Shown: positions 1 through 11,200 of the stretch, in pieces
Layout of the letters: the number at the start of each line of letters is the position of its first letter
Numbering within the stretch: position 1 is the first letter of the stretch
Program-made: the position numbers and the translations under genes
Assembly (NCBI GenBank): GCA_028554755.1
Contig: JAPTOF010000005.1
Span: 7,883,501 to 7,947,500 of the forward strand
Source of the DNA: Cordia subcordata
Taxonomy: Eukaryota > Streptophyta > Magnoliopsida > Boraginales > Cordiaceae
Length of the DNA: 64,000 nt
Direction: 5' to 3'
Notes under the pieces: generated by a model
What the model saw: the letters and a program-made list of their open reading frames with translations, nothing else
Told to the model about the DNA's origin: nothing
Database searches by the model: none

Positions 1-1455
1 AAATAATTTTTAATTTTTAAAAATAAAAGAACAAAAAGATTTTTTTTGGTTGTAGTTTTTTTTTTTGTTTCTAATTTTAAAAATTGTTCTCAATGTTTGA
101 GTTTTAATAATCAAAATTAGGGAATAAGTGAAAGTTGTTTTGAAGTTTTTGTTCTCAAGGATATAAGGAAACATGGCTTGTTAATGGCAAATTGGTAAAC
201 AACAAAACACTATAATGACAATTTGGCAAACATACATCTTATCGCACATGTAACATATTCTTCACTATCTCTCCTCTTATATGCTAAAGAGGTCTCTCCT
301 TCACAAATTATATCATGCATCCAGAGTATAATATATCTAAATGTGCATAGTACACCGGTTAATAAATCTCACAATTCGACCATCGGATCAACGTGAAATT
401 TAAATGAGTTCACTGTTCTCAAGTTAACAAACATAATACAACAATTTGATCATCGATCAGAAATTGGTAACATCTCCGATTGCGAGTCCGAAATTGTTCA
501 CAGGTTATGAACATATTATTTACAAGTTGTGAACATATTGTTTACATATTGTGAACATGTCTTAAAGAATCGTAAACATATAATTTATCTTTGTAAATAT
601 ATGATATGAAATTTTTGAACATATAATAAAAGAGTAATGGATCTGTAAATTTTAAACAATTAAAAACTTTGAATATAAAGTGTTAAAATTATAAACATAT
701 AACATGCAGTTTGTAAATAATTAAAAGTTGTGAACATATAGTATAAAAACAGTGAATTTATAATAACAAAATTATAAACATGCTACTATGAGGTGCACAA
801 TATTTAGGGTGCACGGTATCCAGTCCCCCTCTCCTTTCTCTCTTACATGATAAAAAAATTACTTTGCCCTACCAGTGTCTCATAATGACTTTTAATTAGT
901 TTTTAATTTCCCATATATTATTATGATAATATGATCTTGGGTAAAATTCTTGTACCAAGCATTTTTTTTAACTTTCTAGTTTTAAAAATTGTTGTTAGAG
1001 CAAATTACCCAAACAAGTTTTTTGTTTATTAAAGTTTTAAAACTGTTTTAAGAAAAAAGGTTGCCAAACAATTTTTTTACTATTTTGTTTTGAAAATTTA
1101 TTTTTGAGTTGTGTTTGAAAAAATATTCTTAAAAAAAAAAATCAGAACAAAACAGGCCCTTATTATTGGAAAATGTTTTCTTCTCCTTGGCTATTGACAA
1201 AACATTTCCTTCTATTCTGAACTAAAATTTTTCCTTCGATCAAAAAATAGAAAATATTTTCCTAAAAAATATTTTCCTGTAAACAAACGGAGTACTAGCC
1301 ACAATCAATCGCCAACCCGAGTTGGTAAAAATGTGAACCTGTGGAGGTCATTGAGATTTTTTTTTAAAAAAAATATTAGAGGACAAAAGTGAAATTTGAT
1401 AAAAAGATTTGAGTACTTCATCTATACGACACCGTTTCTACCATTCTCTGCCCAC
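1..1455. other. AT-rich upstream intergenic sequence, repeat-like
   Basis: No gene is visible. Positions about 490-780 hold a degenerate run of short units built on a 'gtgaacatatt' / 'gtttaca' theme. Positions about 950-1300 are homopolymer-rich and contain inverted 'gaaaat' runs ending in a motif reading 'aaacaaacggagtac' in reverse of a common plant MITE end. The short open frames here have no recognisable domain and look like chance. Confidence 0.5.
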
Positions 1456-1462
1456 TATAAAA
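1456..1462 (+). promoter_or_regulatory. Putative TATA box of the RPB11 gene
   Basis: A TATAAAA motif lies about 88 bp before the RPB11 start codon, which places transcription initiation near 1490 and gives a 5' UTR of roughly 60 nt. The inference rests on motif and distance only. Confidence 0.5.
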
Positions 1463-1549
1463 CCTTGAACTCGTTGACACCATTAACCACCCCACCTCAG
1501 CTGAAGAAAGAAAGCAGCAATTCCGACAAAAAAAAGAAAGAAAGCAGCA

Positions 1550-4500
1550 ATGAATGCCCCCGACCGTTACGAGCGTTTCGTCGTCCCCGAAGGCGTCAAG
1601 AAGTGCGTACACACACTCTTTCTCTCTATATATATACAGTCACATATATGTATTGTATCTATGTGTTTGTATGTAGATGTTATGCGTAGATATATTTTGT
1701 TCTGATTGAGAAATGCTATGGTAGGGTTTCGTATGAGAGGGACACGAAGATCATCAATGCAGCTTCGTTTACCATCGAGCGCGAAGACCACACCATCGGC
1801 AACATTCTTCGCATGTATGCATTAAGATCAATTCAATGCCTTTTTGTTGAATTTTTGTTTTTTATTTTTATAATTAAGCTTTGTTGAACCCTAGCGTTGA
1901 AAATCCTAACTTATTTTTGCTTTTAATTTTTTTTTATTTTGTGGGTTTAAAGGCAATTGCATAGGGACCCGAATGTGCTTTTCGCTGGCTACAAGCTGCC
2001 TCATCCTCTCCAGTACAAAATCATAGTCAGGGTTCGTTGTTTTCCTTCGTATCTTTTTGTTTGATAATGATTCTTATTCGAAAATGTACGTTTTTGATTG
2101 AAAGATTGTTTGTTATTGAGAATTAGTGAGTGGTGCATTGAATTTGGCTGCCGAGGAAGGAACAAGATTGTATTATGCCCTGGGCAAAGAACCCCAGTGT
2201 CGTATAAATGTCTTCCGCATTGCCTCAAATCCAGTGGCTGAAAATGGTAGCTCAAAATGGTCAAAAATGTGTTATTATTAAAAGCCTCGACACTCACTTA
2301 TAGGCCATACTATTATTGTATCTCCAACCAATGTTTAGCATAAAAGTGTAGAAGTCAGAAATTTCAGAAAAGTGTAATTTAAAATGGAAATTCTGATTTT
2401 CTTTTAGTGGATATTTGGAGGAGGAAGAAAGTTATTGCGGGTTCTAAATTCATGCTGGGGAATTGAGGCTTCAAAGTACACAAGTTGTAGTATCACTAAT
2501 GTGCACAAAGTCATGGTTTCTAGTTTGTGGTTATGGGTATATAGAGATTTTTGATGATTAAAAGGCTTTGTTTGTTTGCAGATCGTTTAACTGCCTAGGT
2601 GAATCAACTTCTCTATAAAATGACGTAAGCTTTCGAGAAAGTATTTGCAATGTTGGCATATTGTTCATACGGCTAAAGAGAGTGTAAAGATCACTTTTTT
2701 TTTTCCTCTCTCTCTCTCTTTCTTTCTTTTTTCACTTCATTCAAATAAGAGTCTACCAAATGAAATTATGCTGGGATATTGTTCATATGGCTGAAGAGAA
2801 GTGTGTTGAAAATTAATATTTTAGGTTCTTTAGAGGTTTTCTTTTCCGAGGGAAGTCCTGTTCTGTCTCGCATTCTTCATAGACTGGAAACCTACTCTAA
2901 GTTTAACTATTTGCTGTGTATATAAGCCTGAAACTAGTTTTCAATAGAAGAACTGTAGTCGCAATATCAAATATGCTGGTCAGTCGTGATAAGCTGAAGC
3001 AAAAGGACAAAGAAGATTTCTTCTTGGTGCAAACTTTTGGTTTTAGCTAATGCAGGATCATTTCATGGTTTAACATTTAACAGTAGGAAGTTATAGATTT
3101 CACTAACCTGCGGCTGACAACATCTTTGTGAATGGCTCTACTTATTCTTCATATAATGGCTCCATCTTAGTTCATGAGAAAGCACCAATCAGAATATTGT
3201 AATTTCAAGTGATACGCCAATCAGTTTATTGTATATTTATATGATGCACCAATCAAGTATTGTAATTTAATATGATTGGTTAAACCTTTCCTTGATGTGT
3301 TGTCTCTGAATGCCTCAATGTTAGTGCTTATGACACTCTTGCTCTCCTTAGGACTACTTTGGTTTGAATGCTTAGCCTGAAAAGCTTAATTGAGCTTTGT
3401 CAGGTTGTTGGGATTGGTCATGCTGGCTTGCTGGGCCACACATTGGACACAATTCGCTTGATGCTGCTGCTCAGCATTTATATGTTAAATTAAGATTTTT
3501 GTTTTCAATTCTACTTTTTTCATATGGCTTATATATTCAACTCAAGGTGTTTCATATCTATTTTTGCTTTAGCATGTTTTACATTAAGTGTTGATAGAAT
3601 TTTGTTGCCTCTAGTTCTGATCAGTTTGATGAATTGAACTGTAGATTCACACAACCAGCCAGTCTTCACCGATGCAAGCATATAATCAGGCTATCAATGA
3701 CCTCGACAAGGAACTTGATCATCTAAAGAATGCATTTGAGGTAAGGCTTCTCCCATTGAAAATGAATTAGTTTTTATGAAGTACTTGTTCAATTAGTCAC
3801 CTGTCAGTTAATATTATTGCTAATCAATGAAATAGTTATTGTAATATCACTATTAGTTCTCTAGATGCTCATCTGTCTGTAGTCCAATAAACTTTTTGGC
3901 TAAACCCTTAAATCTTATGTATGGGTGATGCTAAATTTAATAGTTTGGATCTCATTGAGGAAAGGGAGGTAAAGAAACTCTGTAATTTCTAGTTAGATGG
4001 GAACACTACAAAAATTGGAAACCCACCTTATATTAGATTTTGCTGTTCGTGATCTATGAAGGAGCCATAATTGATAGTAAAAGCAGCGCTTACATAATTC
4101 TGTTTTATTTTATACAGTGACCGTAGGACCACCCCTGTTAAACACCATTGTGTTCCTTACATTACATAAGAAGCAATGAATTTGGCAGATTAAAGTTCAT
4201 AGCAATCTTGTAGCTAGTCCTGGCAAATTAATCCGTCTTTCTGGTTTCTTTTTGAATTCTAGGTACAAAATGCCACTATTAATGACTGGAATACTGGGCC
4301 ATAGTGTTCTACTCGATAGCTTTTCTGATATGTTGTAGTGTGGCCTTATGTTGTCTTGCAAGGAGGGAGAGAGGGCGTAGGAGCAGGAAGTAAGATTGAG
4401 TAGAAAAGGTAAGAAATGAGCAATAGTAGCAAAGAAATGACAAAAGGCGGAGCTTTATAGGTGAAGAAGGAAGATTACTAAGAGGAAGAATTTGAAAGAG

Positions 4501-4959
4501 AGGACTTCCTTGGAAGCCACTGAGAAATATCTTGGGCCATGGTTGTGCTAGATCAGAATGTCAGATAAAGTAGAATAGTGAAGGATTTTGAGCTTGTTGC
4601 ATATGATATATGCTTATCCCTTTCAATCACCAATTCTAAGTTTACCCGATCAGCAGAAAGATTTATATCTGCATTTGGTGGCATCACCTTTCATTTAATT
4701 AAATTGGATATGTTAGTTATTATCTCATTTGGTGGTAATATGGAACTGACAATATAGGATGTGAAAAATGAAAATTCATCCCCGTACCTTGTTCCTGCAT
4801 GTCGAACAGTTTCTCTAAAATTTGGTTCAAGGAGTTATGTCCTCAGTCAGCATACAGTGCTGTGTTAGTGAAGCACCAGAGATTATTATGGATTTTATAA
4901 ATACTTCCTTCTGCTTCTTTTTGTAGGCTGACGTGGCAAAGCACTCCAGAGAGTATTGA
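1550..4959 (+). CDS. NRPB11: DNA-directed RNA polymerase II subunit RPB11
   Basis: Five exons joined at GT-AG introns: 1550-1602, 1725-1814, 1953-2031, 3645-3740 and 4927-4959, 351 nt giving 116 aa plus stop. The product is the alpha-like RPB11 subunit, which pairs with RPB3 to nucleate assembly of nuclear RNA polymerase II. The start [15 protein letters not shown], the core [20 protein letters not shown] and the C-terminal helix [17 protein letters not shown] are diagnostic, and the length equals the Arabidopsis protein. All junctions keep the frame and there are no internal stops. The large intron 2032-3644 contains only chance open frames. Nothing suggests truncation, so this appears to be a functional housekeeping gene. 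The 3' UTR probably runs to about 5150. Confidence 0.96.
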
Positions 4960-7860
4960 TCCACGATTCATGGGGCTGTTACACCATTATTGTGTATATG
5001 ATGTCTTTTCTAGAGTGATAGTTGTCAAAGATGTGTCGTGCAGCTAATCCACAATCTGTTGAATATTTTGCTCTAGAAGATCTATGTAGGTTATGCAATG
5101 TACTGAGCAGTAACTTGTGCTGTTTTGAACTTGGCTTTTAATGATGTTGTACCAACTGCATGCTAATGAATCATGACTCTGCTTTCTACATGGTGCTATT
5201 TTTTACTTCTTCGGATATTACAGGCTTATTTTGTCCTTTAGCTTTTTCTTTTTCCTCTTTCCTGTGCTTTGGGCTGTTTTACATCTCTGTGGCAATTGAG
5301 GGAAAGCCTTGTTCTGATCAGCAGGTTAGCCCATCTAAATATGCACTGCATTCTCTTCCTTAACATGTACAGTTCTATAGTTTACATACTGTAGCTGGAC
5401 TTGCAATCAAACCGGATGTGCTCTGACGTGCCTTCACCTTCCCCAATCCCCATGACTAACATCAGCTCATAGAGCATTTTGATCTTAGCAATAGCTTTGC
5501 CTCCTTCCCTCTGCACCCAGGTGCCTTGTGTGCTCCAGATTTCTGCTTCTAGGTTGATTGCATCTTCTGATAACGATTTATCAATGATTGCGGACCAGCC
5601 CCCATCCGCCTGCCCACTGCCTTGTCCTTTGTTGGTGTGGGTTCCTAGTTTTACTGGTCACTTATTTCTGTTCACGTAAGTTGTAAACCAAAGATCCGGT
5701 AACCTTTCTAGCTGTCCCAATCAGGTGAATGCACATTAGCGTCATCCAAGGAAATAGCTTGTCAGCCTCGAATTCTAATACTGTAGCCTCCGTGCCTCCC
5801 CAAAGGAAAGAGTGGATGGAAGCTGGTGGCATCTTTCCTTCTCGTGGCATGAATACCCCAGCAAAGAATGTACTCACTACCTTGTTATACTCCCCAAGAA
5901 GTTAAAATACTGCATGTCTTGACCACATATACTATTGACTCATCCCTAAATGCCAGCCTCTTAAAGGCTTTACTACCTAATTTTCCTGATTCACCCATTT
6001 CACGAGTGAGGGAGTCAGCATTGCTGCTAGAATTATAATTCAATCACCAAGCCTCCAGACATCAAGGCCATTCTTCAATACCTTGAACCTCAAAACTCGT
6101 AACAGGTTCAAAAGATAATCAACCCGGCAGAGATAATGATAGTGAATATCATATCGGTACGAACAGCCTTATCTTAGCTGTTTATATAAAGCAGCAGTTA
6201 GGTCTCTGTCTCTGGAAACTGCCCGACACCTGACATGCCAATTTTCAGGTCAGCAATCCGGCGAGTTAGTAACAAAGGGAGTTCCTGAGATCATTATCAA
6301 CAGGTATATGTTAAATGTTATACTCGAATTTGTTGGAATACGCAAGAGCTGAAGCTAGAAATGTTGTTAGCACTGCAGAAAATGACACATTTCTATGTGA
6401 AATGCTAAACTTGCCACTTTAATTTCAATATGATCATTGCTGTCTTGCAAAGGCTGGCAGGTTCAGAAGGATTTGTGTTCGAGATATCAATCTTTTTCTT
6501 CTTTTCTCGGCGTTCTTTCCAACATTATGTTGATTCACCAATTCACCAGTGTGTGCAATTAAATACACCCAAAGAAACAGAAACAAGAATCACAGACAAG
6601 AATGTGTGTGTGTTTGTGAGAGTGTGATGGAGAGATAGTCAGCCAAGAGATGCAACCTGGGGTAAGACATGAAGGGGCACTTCAAGAAATGAATGAATGT
6701 CCATAGCTCGATTCTAGTTAACAAACCACAGGGAGTGGGGATTGGGAGATAGTTCAAGCGGTTAAAATTATTTTTTTACCAATGATGACGTGTTCAAATC
6801 TTATAAGTAACGAAAGGGGATGGGAGTACAAAAAAATTTCAAAAGCAACCTATGCGCAATAGATGATTCATGTTGTCTGTTCATTACTCCTAATTGCTAG
6901 TAGGTTTTTGTAAAAATAAGATTTTGATGGGCGTATTGCATCATTTTGGAAATTTTATATGTTACAAAGAAATTCAAGTCTCAAAATTTTATGTCTTATA
7001 AAGAAATTCAAGCCAATAATGAGAATGAAATCATTGAGGAATCACCAGGAAATGTGGCAGAATTTTATATGAATTAATTCACGGGAAAACGGGACTTTTA
7101 CTATAGCGGCTATATGTAAATCGTTTTCCCAGGACAAGTACTTAATTGAGTAAGTAAAAGATATAAATTCAGAATTCTTGAGTTACCTGTGGATAATTAT
7201 AATACAATATTTCTTAAAAATGAGAAACTCACCTTAATAGGTTCTCATTGGATCCACCTAAGCTTATAAATTTGATAGTATAATGAAGTGTTTCAACACA
7301 TGCTTCAAATGATTTAGAATTTAGGTAATGTTTATGATAGAAGACCTCATTGGATCCACGTAAAGTTGGTGCAGTGAAGCACTCCAATTTTGTACGTTTT
7401 ATATTAGTTAGAAGTTAGACAATTTACGTGATGGGAACACATAAAATTGGAAAATATTCTAAAAGACTAAAATCAGGTATTTTTTTCAAGATGCACGAGG
7501 TCATTAAAATTCGAAATATAATAGACACACGATGTGATATATTTATTGTTACTTTGACAGTCCAAAAAAGGAAACTGCTCCGACATTTTAATTATCTTTT
7601 TGGATTTATTTTATTAATATTTTCTAGACTATTTATTTTGTCGTATTTTAGTTTCTTAACTTTTAAAATCAACTTTTTAATTCTTGAATCCTCTAAAATG
7701 AACTTTTTTAAAAGACTAACGACGTCTACTTTATCAAAGTGCAAGGAATAAAACGTTTACTTTAAAAATTAGGAGATTAAAATGTCATAAAGTCGCATTG
7801 TTTTTTAATAGGTTGAATCATTTAACTCGTTTTCTCCAATAGTTATACGTGGAAGCCATG
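4960..7860. other. RPB11 3' UTR and intergenic region
   Basis: The first part after the RPB11 stop is presumably 3' UTR. The rest has no supported gene: short open frames at 5160-5880 and 6430-6627 show no domain, no splice-supported extension and biased T-rich composition. The last kilobase, 6900-7860, is AT-rich and presumably includes the upstream promoter of the EFR3-like gene. Confidence 0.45.
6741..6840 (+). repeat. Degenerate tRNA-derived SINE-like relic
   Basis: A Pol III A-box-like motif TAGTTCAAGCGG at about 6750 is followed about 30 bp later by a B-box-like GTGTTCAAATCT. A second sequence of the same layout lies at 8726-8835. This layout is typical of plant tRNA-derived SINEs, but both copies are decayed. 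Confidence 0.4.
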
Positions 7861-7867
7861 CAAAAAC

Positions 7868-7875
7868 TATAAATA
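7868..7875 (+). promoter_or_regulatory. Putative TATA box of the EFR3-like gene
   Basis: A consensus TATAAATA lies about 390 bp before the start codon and just ahead of a long pyrimidine tract, the classic plant arrangement of TATA box then CT-rich leader. Transcription would begin near 7900. Confidence 0.6.
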
Positions 7876-7884
7876 GCGAAAAGG

Positions 7885-8264
7885 CTCCCCTCTCTCTATC
7901 TCTCTCTTTCTTTCCCGTCTCTCTCCTTCTCTCTCTCTTTGCCGTTGAAGAAAGCCGGGGGGACAATCTTGATTCCTCAATCCACAAAAACATTGAAAAA
8001 ACACATCCATTTTCAATTTCTCTCCCTTCATATATAAACTCTCTAGATATCTCTCTCTCACATTTCTTGAACGTGTTCATTTGATTCCAGAAACAAATAC
8101 ATTCTTGAAATATTTCTGCATTTCAATCCAAACCCATTTTCTGGAACCTATATAAAAGTGTTACACACGTATATATAGAGGGAGGATTTTGAGGGGTTTT
8201 ATAATAATAATAATTATTATTTTATTATTATTGTTGCATTTTTTTTTTTTTTTGGTTGATAATA
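7885..8264 (+). promoter_or_regulatory. CT-rich 5' UTR of the EFR3-like gene
   Basis: Positions 7885-7941 are almost pure CT repeats, common in plant leaders (Y-patch, GA/CT elements). The leader then runs to the ATG at 8265 through a short ATT/ATA repeat around 8200-8235 and a T run at 8240-8253. I see no obvious upstream reading frame that would overlap the start in a conserved way; the open frames on the opposite strand here simply reflect the CT tract. Confidence 0.5.
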
Positions 8265-11200
8265 ATGGGGGTGGTATCACGTAACGTAATGCCAGCCTTC
8301 GGGGACCTGCTTTGTGTATTTTTCCCGGAGATGCGGCCGAGGTCACGACATCCTGTTAAGCGACACAAGAAATTGCTGGCTGATATTTATCCTCGCTCTC
8401 CGGTTAGTGATTTTTTGTTGCATCACCACTCATTTGTGGAATATTAATTCATTCTTCATGTTAATTGTAAATGCCAACCTTTCATTTCGTTTCATGCTTA
8501 ATTTTACCACGAGCCTTTGAGTTTTAATCATTTTTCCTTTTTTTTTTATTCACATGCATGGAGCGAGAAGAAAAGATTAATTAGGGAGTTAGCTGAAATA
8601 GGAAGTGGGATAGGGAGCTTGTTGGAGATGTTGTCAGAATGTATTTTGGCTTTGCATTTTAGCTAGGAAGTATAATTAGCGAGTGAGAAGAAAAGAAGAG
8701 GGAGTTAGCCCAAACAGGAAGTGGGGATATCGGGTCTAGCTCAAGTGGTTGAAATTATTTTTCAAAAGTAAAAATTTGCGTTTGGATCCATGAGGGGCGG
8801 GAGATTAGGTTGAGGGTGGGGTTTAAAAAAGAAGAAAATAGGAAGTAGGGTAGAGAGCCTGCTGGAGTTGGAGACGTCCATCAGTATGTGTTTTAGCTAG
8901 GAAGTAAAATTAGCGAGTAAGAAGAAAAGAATAGGGAGTTAGCCAAAATAGGGAGTGGGATAGGGAGCTCGTTGCCCGTTGGAGATGTCGACAGAAGAAT
9001 GTATTTTGGCTCCCTTAGCCAGGAAGTCAAATTAGGGAGTTTGTTCAGTTTTGTACTAATTTGTCAGTTGTTAAAAGAAGTTGGATACAAGGAAGAGAAA
9101 GACATCTTTTGTGTATTTATGTACGCAATTCTTGAGTTTAATTTTCTTTACATGTACACAAATCTTGAGTTTCATTTTTCTTTGCATGTATTCCTAAATT
9201 CATGCTTATGCTTGCATTTGTTTGTTATTTTTCAGCTAATTAACTGGGTTCTGAGGGGCAGGATACTAGGAGCCATATACAAAACAAAAGCCAAAAAAAA
9301 AACCAAAAAAAAAGAAAACCTTCATGCTATTATATGTGTGAGATTTTAGTTAATTCCCTATGGCTAGCTGCATAGATCATTGACTCTATACTGGGTGGTT
9401 TTGCGTTCCCTTTGAGCAATCCCTCCCTATTTGTGGCTGAATTTCCAATTTTCTCTCTGTTCAATGTTCAGTTTTCTTTGATCCTTTTCCAAGTTAATGT
9501 TTTAGATGGGATATGGGAACAAAGACATTTGTTTCTTGTAGTCCCACAGCAGTGCACAAAAGTTCTCACTAGAAACTGCTCAAACAATTGGCTAATTATT
9601 AACTTGGTGAGACATAAAGAGGACACTGGACATAGTCTGAAATACTTCAAAAGTCCATGCACATTTGAAAGGGTCAATTTAGAATATTTTATTAGGGGGG
9701 TTTGGTGGTAGCAAATAATTGGGAAACCAATAGTATTGGGGCTAACTTTCCTAGTTGGTTTTCAAGAACTACAAAATTAATGTATTTTACACTATTTTGT
9801 GAGATCAATGAGCACTGCAACCAACACAAACTAAAATATGCATCTGCCTCTGATCCCTATCTTTTTCTAGAGGTATTATTTTTCATCCCAACTTCGAGAT
9901 TGTTAGCTATGCAAAGGCAACTTATGCTAATACAGAGAACCATATGTATGTTGTATGCTTGTTCAAGTCGAAGTAGATTCCTCATTTTATATCTATAGAT
10001 TTTCCTTTCTATTTCTTCACTCTCATTTTTCATTAGCTGTTTGTTCTCAATTTGTCTTTTCACTAATTTATACCTGCAGTTCCTTTTAGAAGATGAACCT
10101 ACTTTGTGAAGAGTTCTTTTCAGATATTTCATCACTAAACATACTTCTGTTTTTCTCCGTTTGACAGAATGAAGAGATTAATGATCGAAAAATTAGCAAA
10201 CTATGTGACTATGCTTCAAAAAATCCACTGCGTATCCCCAAGGTTGGATGTCCTGTCATTTTAGGATCTGCAGCTCTTTTACCACAGCTCATTACCATCA
10301 GAACTCCTTTATTTAGAACAAAATTTTGTTCTCTTCCCCCCCCCCCCCATCTGGAGATATGTCATATGCTGTTAGATTTTCCCTATTTTTGTGCATAATA
10401 ATAGCTTTACTTGGTTTCTTCTATGAACTGGATGATGTTGCTAACAATCACTGAGTATCTCCTATTTTGTCTGGTATGTGTGTTACAGTTAGTTTTATGC
10501 ACTAAGAGTTCCTTTATTTGCGGTCTGCTGCCAATTTATAGTACTATATTGATTGCTCTAAACCTTTTAACGTTTCTTCACTACTTTTATGCACAAGAAT
10601 ATGTAATCTGGTTTTCTATGTGAACTGGATGATGTTGCTAACAATCACCAAGTATCTCTTACCTTGTCTGGAATGCCTGATACAGTTAGTTTCGTGCACT
10701 AAGAGTTCCTTTAATTTGTCTTCTACTTCCAATTTGTATGAATATCGATTTCCCTGAACCTCTTCCTTAATCCGTTGGTATCTATGTGATTCTAATATAT
10801 GCTTGACGAATTCTTGTGGTACTTCTTTCCTCACTGTTTACTTCTGCTTTAGGACATATATATGTGTTACTAAAACTTCTGTAACCAAATTCAATTTTTT
10901 TTATCATGGTTTCTCTTGGTTGAGCATTTCATTCCATTATTTGCACTTTGCAACACTACCATGGACTACGTTTATTCCTGTCCGCTTTAGGACATATATA
11001 TGTGTTACTAAAAATTCTGTAACCAAATTCAATTTTTTTTATCATGGTTTCTCTTGGTTTAGCATTTCATTCCATTATTTGCACTTTGCAACACTACCAT
11101 GGACTACGTTTATTCCTGTCCTGAGATTAGGAAGGTCATCAACTTGCAAGATGAATACAAATTTTGTTATCTTTGTCTGTGCGCATGTGTGTTTACTACT

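Noticed and set aside
1396..1689. 97-codon open frame across the RPB11 first exon
   Set aside because: It reads the RPB11 leader and first exon in the wrong frame and runs into intron 1.
7805..8080. Minus-strand frames rich in Arg, Glu and Ser
   Set aside because: They are the reverse complement of the CT-rich leader of the EFR3-like gene.
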